DNA of 6,653 nt from Alphaproteobacteria bacterium. GTDB lineage: Bacteria; Pseudomonadota; Alphaproteobacteria; Rhizobiales; Xanthobacteraceae. A program made the position numbers and the translations under genes. The notes under the pieces were generated by a model. It was given only the letters and a program-made list of their open reading frames with translations. It had not been told where the DNA came from and made no database searches. Position 1 is the stretch's first letter, and each line of letters opens with the position of its first letter. Shown here piece by piece: positions 1-5,730 of this stretch. The stretch covers positions 4,179 through 10,831 of the forward strand of contig VAZU01000252.1 in NCBI GenBank assembly GCA_005884745.1, given 5' to 3'.

Positions 1-1
1 C

Positions 2-1234
2 GACCTCGTCGCCTCCTCGGCGCCGTCGGCGGGGCATTGCAACACCATGGGCACCGCCTCCACCATGAACGCGCTCGCCGAGGCGCTCGGCATGTCGCTG
101 CCGGGCTGCGCGGCGATCCCCGCACCCTATCGCGAGCGCGCGCAGATCGCCTATCGGACCGGCGAGCGCATCGTCGAAATGGTGCACGAGGACCTCAAGC
201 CGTCCGATATCCTGACCCGCAAGGCGTTCGAGAACACCATCGTGGCCTGCTCGGCGATCGGCGGCTCGACCAACGCGCCGATCCACATCAACGCCATCGC
301 CCGGCACATCGGGGTCAAGCTGACCATCGAAGACTGGGAGAAAATCGGCTACGACGTGCCGCTGCTGGTCAATATGCAGCCGTCGGGAAAATATCTCGGC
401 GAGGAATATCACCGCGCCGGTGGCCTGCCCGCGGTCATGCACGAGCTGCTCAAGGCCGGCCGCATTCACGCCGATGCGCTCACCGTCAACGGCAAGACCA
501 TGGGCGAGAACGTCCGGCGGACGACGATCGCGGACCCGGACGTGATCCGGCCCTACCGCAAGCCGCTGATGCAGAAGGCCGGCTTCAAAGTGCTGCACGG
601 CAATCTGTTCGACGCCGCGGTGATGAAGACCAGCGGCATCTCGGAAGAATTCCGGCTGCGCTATCTGTCCAATCCGAAGGATTCGAATGCGTTCGAGGGC
701 CGTGCCGTGGTGTTCGACGGCCCGGAGGATTATCACCGCCGGATCGATGATTCCGCGCTCAAGATCGACGAGAACACCATGCTGTTCATCCGCGGCACGG
801 GGCCGATCGGCTATCCGGGCGGCGCCGAGGTCGTGAACATGCAGCCGCCCGCGGCGCTGATCAAAAAGGGCGTGCGCTCGCTGCCGTGCATCGGCGACGG
901 CAGGCAATCCGGCACCTCGGCCTCGCCCTCGATCCTCAATGCCTCGCCGGAGGCGGCGGTCGGCGGCGGCCTTGCCTTGCTGAGGACGGGCGACCCGGTG
1001 CGCATCGATCTCGACAAGGGCACCGCCAACATCCTGATCTCGAAGGCCGAGCTTGCCGAGCGCCGCGCGGCGCTGGAGAAGCGCGGCGGCTACAAATATC
1101 CGGCGAGCCAGACCCCGTGGCAGGAGATCCAGCGCTCCATGGTCGAGCAATTCGCCGAAGGCATGGTGCTAAAACCCGCGGTCAAGTACCAGAACATCGC
1201 CAAAGCCATGGGCGTGCCGCGGGACAATCATTAG
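2..1234 (+). CDS. IlvD/Edd-family sugar-acid dehydratase (5'-partial), L-arabinonate dehydratase-like
   Basis: The frame is open from the left edge, so the true start is upstream; 410 residues remain of an expected ~580-600. The visible part begins with GHCNTMGTASTMNALAE, the sugar-acid dehydratase form of the IlvD/Edd signature, whose Cys is a [2Fe-2S] ligand in L-arabinonate and D-xylonate dehydratases. Next come SAIGGSTNAPIH, then PGGAEVVNM, whose Glu probably binds Mg, and DGRQSGTSASPSILNASPEA. The Ser of RQSGTS lies 27 residues after that Glu, the same spacing I recall for E453 and the catalytic S480 of Rhizobium L-arabinonate dehydratase. These enzymes remove water from aldonates to give 2-keto-3-deoxy acids in the cytoplasm. 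The CNTMGTAS form argues against branched-chain IlvD and 6-phosphogluconate Edd. The exact sugar acid cannot be read from sequence. The downstream DHRS6-type dehydrogenase and DenD-like gene support a sugar-acid catabolic role. Confidence 0.93.
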   Translation, partial: DLVASSAPSAGHCNTMGTASTMNALAEALGMSLPGCAAIPAPYRERAQIAYRTGERIVEMVHEDLKPSDILTRKAFENTIVACSAIGGSTNAPIHINAIARHIGVKLTIEDWEKIGYDVPLLVNMQPSGKYLGEEYHRAGGLPAVMHELLKAGRIHADALTVNGKTMGENVRRTTIADPDVIRPYRKPLMQKAGFKVLHGNLFDAAVMKTSGISEEFRLRYLSNPKDSNAFEGRAVVFDGPEDYHRRIDDSALKIDENTMLFIRGTGPIGYPGGAEVVNMQPPAALIKKGVRSLPCIGDGRQSGTSASPSILNASPEAAVGGGLALLRTGDPVRIDLDKGTANILISKAELAERRAALEKRGGYKYPASQTPWQEIQRSMVEQFAEGMVLKPAVKYQNIAKAMGVPRDNH

Positions 1235-1263
1235 AACGCCAGGCAGAGCCGCATGCGCGCTTT

Positions 1264-1320
1264 CCCTCCCCGGAGGGGAGGGTCGGCGCCGAGCGAATGC
1301 GAGGCGCCGGGGTGGGGGTT
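1264..1320 (+). repeat. Two-hairpin intergenic repeat, copy 1 (forward)
   Basis: Hairpin A is ccctcccc/ggggaggg (1264-1271 with 1275-1282, loop gga). Hairpin B is cggcgcc/ggcgccg (1284-1290 with 1303-1309). A G-rich tail, gggtgggggtt, ends the unit. The same order (A, B, G-rich tail) recurs at 1341-1400, 3649-3717 and 4769-4823. No T-run follows, so it is not a classic intrinsic terminator, though it may still stop or stabilise transcripts after the dehydratase gene. From memory, similar sequences are common between genes in Bradyrhizobium-like genomes. Confidence 0.75.
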
Positions 1321-1340
1321 CTTGTGAAGTTTGAAGGATT

Positions 1341-1400
1341 ACCCCTCACCCGGCTCAGCCCTTCGGGCTTCGCTCGCCCTCTCCCACAAGGGGAGAGGGC
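1341..1400 (-). repeat. Two-hairpin intergenic repeat, copy 2 (reverse, facing copy 1)
   Basis: Read on the minus strand this has the same layout as copy 1. Hairpin A is a perfect 10-bp stem, gccctctccc/gggagagggc (1376-1385 with 1391-1400). Next is a small hairpin, agccc/gggct (1357-1361 with 1365-1369). It ends in gggtgaggggt, the complement of 1341-1351. The unit finishes 24 bases before the GTG at 1425, so it lies in the leader of the downstream gene. It faces copy 1 across about 20 bases, making the spacer one large imperfect inverted repeat. Confidence 0.75.
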
Positions 1401-1424
1401 AACGGAGCGTGACGAGAGGATGGA

Positions 1425-2246
1425 GTGATGCCCACCACCGCCGAAAAGCGCCGCGTTTTTCGCGCGCTGCATGCGCGCGGCTGCTTCGTCATCCCCAACC
1501 CGTGGGACATCGGCACCGCGCGCTATCTCCAGCACCTCGGATTTCCGGCGATCGCCACCACGAGCTCCGGCGCGGCCTGGTCGCTCGGCCTGCCGGACAC
1601 CGCGGTCGGGCGCGACGCGATGCTGGCGCACGTCGCGGCAATCGTGGCCGCTTCCGATCTGCCGGTGAACGCCGATTTCGAGTCGGGCTATGCGGCCTCG
1701 CCGCGCGAAGTCGGCGAGAGCGTGCGGATGTGCGTCGACACCGGGGTCGCGGGGCTCTCGATCGAAGATTCGACCGGCGATGCAAACAAACCGCTCTACG
1801 CACTCGAGGACGCGGTCGCGCGAATCCGCGCGGCGCGCAGCGCCATCGATGCCGAGGATTCGGACGTCATGCTGGTCGGGCGGGCGGAATGTTTCCTGGT
1901 CGGCCGCACCGATCTCGACGAGACCATCGGCCGGCTGAAGGCCTATGCGGCGGCCGGCGCCGATTGCCTCTACGCACCGGGAATCCGCACCCGCGAGCAC
2001 ATCGCAAGAATCGTCGAGGCGGTTGCGCCAAAACCGGTCAACGTGCTGATCGGCGGTGCGCTCGGCCTCAGTGCGAAGGACCTCGCCGAGATCGGGGTCC
2101 GGCGCATCAGCGTCGGCGGCGCGCTCGCCCGCGCGGCCTGGGGCGGCTTCATCCGCGCCGCGCGCGCCATCGCGGAAGCGAGCACATTCGATGCCCTGGC
2201 CGATGCCGTGCCGTTCAGGATCTCGAGCGCAGGCGGCCGGGAATGA
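1425..2246 (+). CDS. Isocitrate lyase/PEP mutase superfamily enzyme
   Basis: A 273-residue TIM-barrel enzyme of the ICL/PEPM superfamily, which makes or breaks C-C or C-P bonds in 2-oxo acids with Mg. Family landmarks, counted from the GTG: PNPWDIGTARYL (24-35), TTSSGAAWSLG (45-55), NADFESGY (82-89), the Mg-site region, SIEDSTGD (112-119), GRAECFLVGR (152-161) and GADCLYAPG (178-186). The KKCGH loop of true isocitrate and methylisocitrate lyases is absent, so those reactions are unlikely. Members of this subgroup are usually annotated as oxaloacetate decarboxylase-like or phosphonomutase-like without proof, and the substrate is unknown. The start is GTG 1425 or ATG 1428; gagagga at 1414-1420 sits 7 bases before the ATG, which I slightly prefer. 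It is the first gene of a packed run, with the acetyltransferase following after 16 bases. Confidence 0.9.
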   Translation: MMPTTAEKRRVFRALHARGCFVIPNPWDIGTARYLQHLGFPAIATTSSGAAWSLGLPDTAVGRDAMLAHVAAIVAASDLPVNADFESGYAASPREVGESVRMCVDTGVAGLSIEDSTGDANKPLYALEDAVARIRAARSAIDAEDSDVMLVGRAECFLVGRTDLDETIGRLKAYAAAGADCLYAPGIRTREHIARIVEAVAPKPVNVLIGGALGLSAKDLAEIGVRRISVGGALARAAWGGFIRAARAIAEASTFDALADAVPFRISSAGGRE

Positions 2247-2262
2247 GCCAGGCGTGAGGCAA

Positions 2263-2724
2263 GTGAACGCAACTGAGCCGTCGCGGCGCGCCGGTGCGGC
2301 GGACGTGGCCGCCGTGAACGCGCTCCAGCATGCCGCCTATGCACGCAACCGGACCATTCTCGGCCTCGAGCCGCTGCCGCTCACGGTGGACTACGCCACG
2401 ATCGTCGCCGATTACGACGTATGGCTGCTGGAGCAAGGCGATGCGCTCGAAGGCGTGCTGATCCTGGAGACGCGAGCCGACGACCTCCTGATCTGGAGCG
2501 TGGCGGTCGCCCCCGAGGCGCAGGGGCGCGGCATCGGCAACCGGCTGGTGGCCATTGCCGAAGCGCGGGCGCGCGAGCTGGGCCGGGGAAAGGTGCGCCT
2601 CTACACCGGTGAAAAACTGACCGGCAACATCGCCTGGTACGAACGGCACGGCTTCGCGGTAGAAAGAATCGAGGACTTGGGCGACCGCCGATTGGTCCAT
2701 ATGATGAAGCGGCTCGGCGATTGA
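2263..2724 (+). CDS. GNAT-family N-acetyltransferase
   Basis: About 153 residues forming a single GNAT domain. RRAGAADVAAVNALQ (8-22) is the usual beta1-alpha1 opening. The core is LLIWSVAVAPEAQGRGIGNRL (75-95), in which QGRGIG (87-92) is the acetyl-CoA pyrophosphate-binding Q/R-x-x-G-x-G/A motif. VRLYTGEKLTGNIAWYERHGF (111-131) is the typical C-terminal half with the N-x-x-W/A-x-Y-E/R-x-x-G-F pattern. It should transfer an acetyl group from acetyl-CoA to an amine; the substrate is unknown. No ATG fits. GTG 2263 places the first strand at the normal distance, while GTG 2254 would add three residues. The Shine-Dalgarno-like gagg at 2256-2259 is close to GTG 2263, so the start is uncertain. It lies 16 bases after the previous gene and 16 before the dehydrogenase, so co-transcription is likely, but a link to sugar-acid breakdown is not obvious. 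Confidence 0.87.
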   Translation: MNATEPSRRAGAADVAAVNALQHAAYARNRTILGLEPLPLTVDYATIVADYDVWLLEQGDALEGVLILETRADDLLIWSVAVAPEAQGRGIGNRLVAIAEARARELGRGKVRLYTGEKLTGNIAWYERHGFAVERIEDLGDRRLVHMMKRLGD

Positions 2725-2740
2725 TGGGCGTGAGGCGGCA

Positions 2741-3499
2741 ATGGCAGGACGGTTGAAGGGAAAGATCGCGCTCGTCACCGCGGCGGGGCAGGGGATCGGA
2801 CGGGCCATTGCCGACGCATTTCTCGCCGAAGGCGCCAATGTCGTTGCCACCGATCTCGATACCGGCAAACTCAAGGGGCTGCGCGGCGCGGTGCGCGAAA
2901 AACTCGACGTGCGCTCGACCGAGGCGGTCGAGGCGCTCGCAAAGGAAGTCGGCAGGAACGTGGGTCCGGTCGAAGTGCTGGTGAATTGCGCGGGCTTCGT
3001 CCACCACGGCTGCGTGCTCGATTGATCGGAGGAGGACTGGGATTTTTCCTTCGACCTCAACGTCAAATCGATGCACCGGACGATCAGGGCGTTCCTGCCC
3101 GCGATGCTCAAGCGCAAGAGGGGCTCAATCGTCAACATCGCGTCCGGCGCGTCCTCGGTGCGCGGCATCCCCAACCGCTACGTGTACGGCGCCACCAAGG
3201 CGGCCGTGATCGGGCTCACCAAGGCGGTGGCGGCGGATTTCATCAAGCGCGGCATTCGCGCCAACGCCATCTGCCCGGGCACGATCCAGTCGCCCTCGCT
3301 CGACCAGCGTATCGCCGCGCTCGCCAAATCGACGCAGCAGCCGCTCGCCGCGGTACGGCGCAGCTTCGTCGACCGCCAGCCGATGGGCCGGCTCGGCACG
3401 CCGGAGGAAGTCGCCATGCTGGCGGTCTACCTCGCCTCGGACGAATCGAGCTTCACCACCGGGCACATCCATCTGGTCGACGGCGGCTTTGCGCTGTAA
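2741..3499 (+). pseudogene. DHRS6-type short-chain dehydrogenase (2-keto-3-deoxy-L-fuconate dehydrogenase-like) with one in-frame TGA
   Basis: A classical SDR of 252 codons, full length for the family, interrupted only by TGA at 3023-3025 (codon 95). Before the stop: Rossmann motif TAAGQGIG (13-20), the form seen in DHRS6/BDH2, then NCAGFVHHG. After it, in the same frame: EEDWDFSFDLNVKS, catalytic Ser (codon 135, NIASGASS), Tyr149 and Lys153 (YGATK), the CPGTIQSPS segment, and ASDESSFTTG...VDGGFAL at the end. Human BDH2 has VLDCEEKDWDFS here, so TGA stands for a conserved Cys, one base from TGC or TGT. Bacterial relatives oxidise 2-keto-3-deoxy sugar acids with NAD, which fits the dehydratase upstream. 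Possible explanations are a recent nonsense mutation, a base-call error or, much less likely, recoding. As read, the product is a 94-residue fragment without the active site. The ATG start has gagg 5 bases upstream. Confidence 0.88.
3026..3054 (+). other. Stem-loop immediately 3' of the in-frame TGA
   Basis: Directly after the TGA, tcggagga (3026-3033) pairs with tccttcga (3047-3054): eight pairs, one of them G-U. The intervening 13 bases can add further G-U/A-U pairs. A 3' stem-loop is what bacterial selenocysteine insertion needs, but here the loop begins only about 9-12 bases after the TGA. That is closer than the ~16 or more usual for bacterial SECIS elements. The stem also encodes conserved SDR residues (SEEDWDFSFD), so it may be coincidental. 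Confidence 0.3.
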
Positions 3500-3648
3500 G
3501 GGAGGCAAACGACGCAGAAAAGCAATTGATCTCACGAAGAGCGATGCGAAACGAAAGTCGACGTCACGAAGAAAGCTGCGAGGTATCAGAGATCGGTACT
3601 CAGCGGCTGTTCCAATTGGTTTGTGACTGCTGATCATTGATTCCTGGT

Positions 3649-3717
3649 ACCCCCCACCCCGCTCGCCTTCGCCTCGCTCAGGCGAGCGACCCTCCCCACC
3701 GCGTTGCGGGGGGAGGG
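3649..3717 (-). repeat. Two-hairpin intergenic repeat, copy 3 (reverse)
   Basis: On the minus strand this reads hairpin A, hairpin B, G-rich tail, like copy 1. Hairpin A is ccctcccc/ggggaggg (3690-3697 with 3710-3717), extended inward by ccgc/gcgg (3699-3702 with 3706-3709) around a single bulged A. Hairpin B is cgctcgcc/ggcgagcg (3660-3667 with 3681-3688). The tail is the complement of 3649-3659. It occupies the spacer before the DenD-like gene and could act as a transcript end or stability element. The rest of the spacer (3500-3648) shows no gene and no convincing promoter. Confidence 0.75.
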
Positions 3718-3769
3718 TAGGAGCAAGCCGCTCCGCTCCAGACACAAACAACTAGGTGCAAAAATTTCG

Positions 3770-3775
3770 AAGGAG
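3770..3775 (+). promoter_or_regulatory. Ribosome binding site deciding a GTG start
   Basis: The sequence aaggag lies 7 bases before GTG 3783, the only in-frame start that places the protein's first strand (MQVLIIGAAG) at its usual position. The nearer ATG at 3778 is out of frame and stops after five codons (MTCKC), and it is too close to the site to be favoured. Confidence 0.8.
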
Positions 3776-3782
3776 ACATGAC

Positions 3783-4766
3783 GTGCAAGTGTTGATCATC
3801 GGGGCGGCCGGGATGGTCGGCCGCAAGCTCAGTGAGCGGCTCGTTCGCGACAAGGCGCTCAACGGCAAATCCATCGACAAGCTGGTGCTGGTCGATGTCG
3901 TCGCCCCGGCTCAGCCTGCGGGATTCGCCGGGAAAGTCGAGAGCGTCGCCGCGGATCTTTCCGCGCCCGGCAAGGCCGAAGCCATGATCGCGGGGCGGCC
4001 CGACGTGATCTTCCACCTCGCCGCCGTGGTGTCGGGCGAAGCCGAGGCGGATTTCGACAAAGGCTACCGCATCAATCTCGACGGCACGCGCGCGCTGCTC
4101 GAAGCCGTCCGCAAGGCGGGCGAGGGCTATCATCCCAAGCTGGCGTTCACCTCCTCGGCCGCCGTGTTCGGCGCGCCGTTTCCCGAAGCGATCCACGACG
4201 AGTTCCATCTCACCCCGTTGACCTCGTATGGAACCCAGAAGGCGATCGGCGAGCTGCTGCTCGCCGATTATCACCGCCGCGGTTTTCTCGACGGCGTGGG
4301 CCTGCGCTTCCCCACGATCTGCGTGCGGCCCGGCAGGCCCAACAAGGCGGCGTCCGGCTTCTTCTCCTCGATCATCCGCGAGCCGCTTGCCGGCGAGGAA
4401 GCGGTGCTGCCGGTGCCGGAAAATGTGCGCCACACCCATGCGAGCCCGCGCTCCGCGGTGGGTTTCCTCGTGCATGCGGCGGGGCTCACGCGCGAGGCGC
4501 TCGGCAACCGCATCAATCTCACCATGCCGGGCGTGTCCTGCACGGTCGGCGAGGAGATCGCGGCGCTCCGAAGGATCGCCGGCGACAAGGTTGCCGCCCG
4601 CATCCGCCGCGAGAGCGATCCGACCATCGCGCGCATCGTCGGCGGCTGGCCGCAGCGGCTCGAGGGCAAGCGCGCGCTCGCGCTCGGCTTTACGGCCGAG
4701 ACGAGCTTCGACGATATCGTTCGCGCCCACATCGAGGACGAGCTCGCCGGCAAGATCGCGGCGTGA
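3783..4766 (+). CDS. denD: NAD-dependent epimerase/dehydratase family protein, D-erythronate dehydrogenase-like
   Basis: A 327-residue extended SDR. The N-terminal Rossmann motif is GAAGMVG (8-13 region), followed by LVLVDVV (34-40) ending in the Asp expected to bind the NAD ribose, and the VIFHLAAVVSGEAEADFD segment (75-92). The catalytic set is Ser124/125 (TSSAAVFG), Tyr149 and Lys153 (SYGTQK). GLRFPTICVRPGRPNKAASGFFSS (173-196) is typical of the DenD group and forms part of the substrate pocket. Length and these blocks match D-erythronate dehydrogenase, which oxidises D-erythronate to 2-keto-D-erythronate in a tetronate pathway. The partner isomerase, kinase and decarboxylase (OtnI, OtnK, OtnC) are not in the window, so the substrate stays an inference and another sugar acid is possible. 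A 283-base spacer with a hairpin repeat separates it from the broken dehydrogenase, so it may have its own promoter. Confidence 0.85.
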   Translation: MQVLIIGAAGMVGRKLSERLVRDKALNGKSIDKLVLVDVVAPAQPAGFAGKVESVAADLSAPGKAEAMIAGRPDVIFHLAAVVSGEAEADFDKGYRINLDGTRALLEAVRKAGEGYHPKLAFTSSAAVFGAPFPEAIHDEFHLTPLTSYGTQKAIGELLLADYHRRGFLDGVGLRFPTICVRPGRPNKAASGFFSSIIREPLAGEEAVLPVPENVRHTHASPRSAVGFLVHAAGLTREALGNRINLTMPGVSCTVGEEIAALRRIAGDKVAARIRRESDPTIARIVGGWPQRLEGKRALALGFTAETSFDDIVRAHIEDELAGKIAA

Positions 4767-4768
4767 AT

Positions 4769-4870
4769 ACCTCCCCCGAGGGGAGGTCGCCGGCCGAAGG
4801 CCGGCGGGTGGGGCGACCCCACCCCGGCTCGACGCTGTCGCATCTCCAAAAGCCGACGCTTCGCGTCGGC
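4769..4870 (+). repeat. Two-hairpin repeat, copy 4, extended into an array of perfect hairpins
   Basis: Hairpin A is acctcccc/ggggaggt (4769-4776 with 4780-4787, loop cga). Hairpin B is cgccggcc/ggccggcg (4788-4795 with 4799-4806, loop gaa). The G-rich tail pairs with the next bases as ggtgggg/ccccacc (4807-4813 with 4817-4823, loop cga). After ~28 bases comes gccgacgc/gcgtcggc (4852-4859 with 4863-4870, loop ttc). The stretch from 4817 (ccccaccccggctc) resembles the beginning of a reverse copy, so this may be a forward unit abutting a shortened reverse unit. It begins 2 bases after the DenD-like stop codon and could act as a 3' end for that transcript. Confidence 0.75.
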
Positions 4871-4923
4871 GTCTCGACATGACGGCGGCCCGCAGGCCGG
4901 CGGCAAGCTTCGGCCCCGACTGC

Positions 4924-5637
4924 ATGCATTTCCCCTCGCCCCTGATCCCGGCCACCCTGATCCGCCGCTACAAGCGCTTCCTCGCCGACGTCGTGCTGCC
5001 ATCCGGCGAGGAGACCATCGTGCATGTCGGCAATCCGGGGGCGATGACGGGGCTGGCGGCGCCCGGCTCGCGCGTATTCCTGTCGAGATCCGCCAACGCG
5101 GCCCGCAAGCTTCCGTTGAGCTGGGAGCTCGTCGAGGTCGATCTCGGCTGCGGCCGCGAGCTCGTCGGCATCAATACCGCGAACCCGAATTCGCTGGTCG
5201 CCGAAGTGCTGCAGCAAGACATCATCCCCGAGCTGCGCGAATATCGGTCCGCGCGGCGCGAGGTCCGCTACGGGCGAAACTGCCGGGTCGACTTCCTGCT
5301 CGAAGCCGAGGGACGCGCGCCTTGCTATCTGGAGGTCAAGAACGTGCACCTGATGCGGCGCGCGGCGTTCGCGGAGTTCCCGGATTGCGTGACCGCCCGC
5401 GGGGCGAGGCACCTCGACGAGCTCGCCGGGATGGTGGCGGCGGGGGCGCGCGCGATCCTGCTGTTCGTGATCCAGATCGGCTCGGCGGCAAAATTTTCGC
5501 TCGCCCGCGATATCGACCCCGGCTACGCGGTCGCGTTCGATCGGGCTCGGGCGCGCGGGGTCGAGGCCCTGGCGTGGCGCTGCGAGCTGAGCGAGCACGC
5601 GATCGCCATCGAAGCCCCGGTCCCGATCCTCGGGTGA
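4924..5637 (+). CDS. sfsA: SfsA family protein (sugar fermentation stimulation protein homologue)
   Basis: 237 residues, the normal SfsA length. It opens with FPSPLIPATLIRRYKRFLADV (3-23), the family's N-terminal OB-like segment, then HVGNPGAMTGL (34-44), RKLPLSWELVEV (61-72), GINTANPNSLV (82-92), RVDFLL (121-126), YLEVKNVHL (135-143), and FPDCVTARGARHLDEL (152-167). RVDF with the later E-x-K is the nuclease-like PD-(D/E)XK core. E. coli SfsA was described as a DNA-binding protein affecting maltose genes; its real activity is still unsettled. ATG 4924 gives the conserved MxFPSPL start but has no clear Shine-Dalgarno sequence. In-frame ATG 4879, just after the hairpin array, would add 15 residues (MTAARRPAASFGPDC) that do not look like the family. 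Gene order sfsA-map is common in alphaproteobacteria, which supports both calls. Confidence 0.95.
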   Translation: MHFPSPLIPATLIRRYKRFLADVVLPSGEETIVHVGNPGAMTGLAAPGSRVFLSRSANAARKLPLSWELVEVDLGCGRELVGINTANPNSLVAEVLQQDIIPELREYRSARREVRYGRNCRVDFLLEAEGRAPCYLEVKNVHLMRRAAFAEFPDCVTARGARHLDELAGMVAAGARAILLFVIQIGSAAKFSLARDIDPGYAVAFDRARARGVEALAWRCELSEHAIAIEAPVPILG

Positions 5638-5730
5638 GCCGATCCTTGCGCGCAACGCCGCCTCGCTTACATTCGTCGCACGAGCGGCGGCGATGCGGCC
5701 GCGGGGACGCGGCGACGCCCGCGAGCGAAA

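Noticed and set aside
1182..2000. Minus-strand open frame across the first repeat pair and the ICL/PEPM gene
   Set aside because: It crosses intergenic hairpin repeats and mirrors a real coding frame, with no recognisable domain.
3071..3499. The 3' part of the dehydrogenase as a separate 142-residue gene starting at ATG 3071
   Set aside because: It lacks the NAD-binding Rossmann half, has no suitable ribosome binding site, and the sequence from 3026 to 3070 continues the family in the same frame. It is the second half of one broken gene.
3532..3572. Direct repeat tcacgaaga at 3532-3540 and 3564-3572 in the spacer before the DenD-like gene
   Set aside because: Nine bases, two copies, no symmetry and no nearby promoter that I can support. 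Too weak to call an operator.
3778..3795. Five-codon frame (MTCKC) overlapping the DenD-like start, as a leader peptide
   Set aside because: The ATG is only two bases from the Shine-Dalgarno core, while GTG 3783 has ideal spacing. A frame this short is expected by chance.
3678..4955. A 425-codon minus-strand open frame opposite the DenD-like gene
   Set aside because: Same reason: an antisense shadow of a gene with clear SDR motifs. It also runs through two hairpin repeats.
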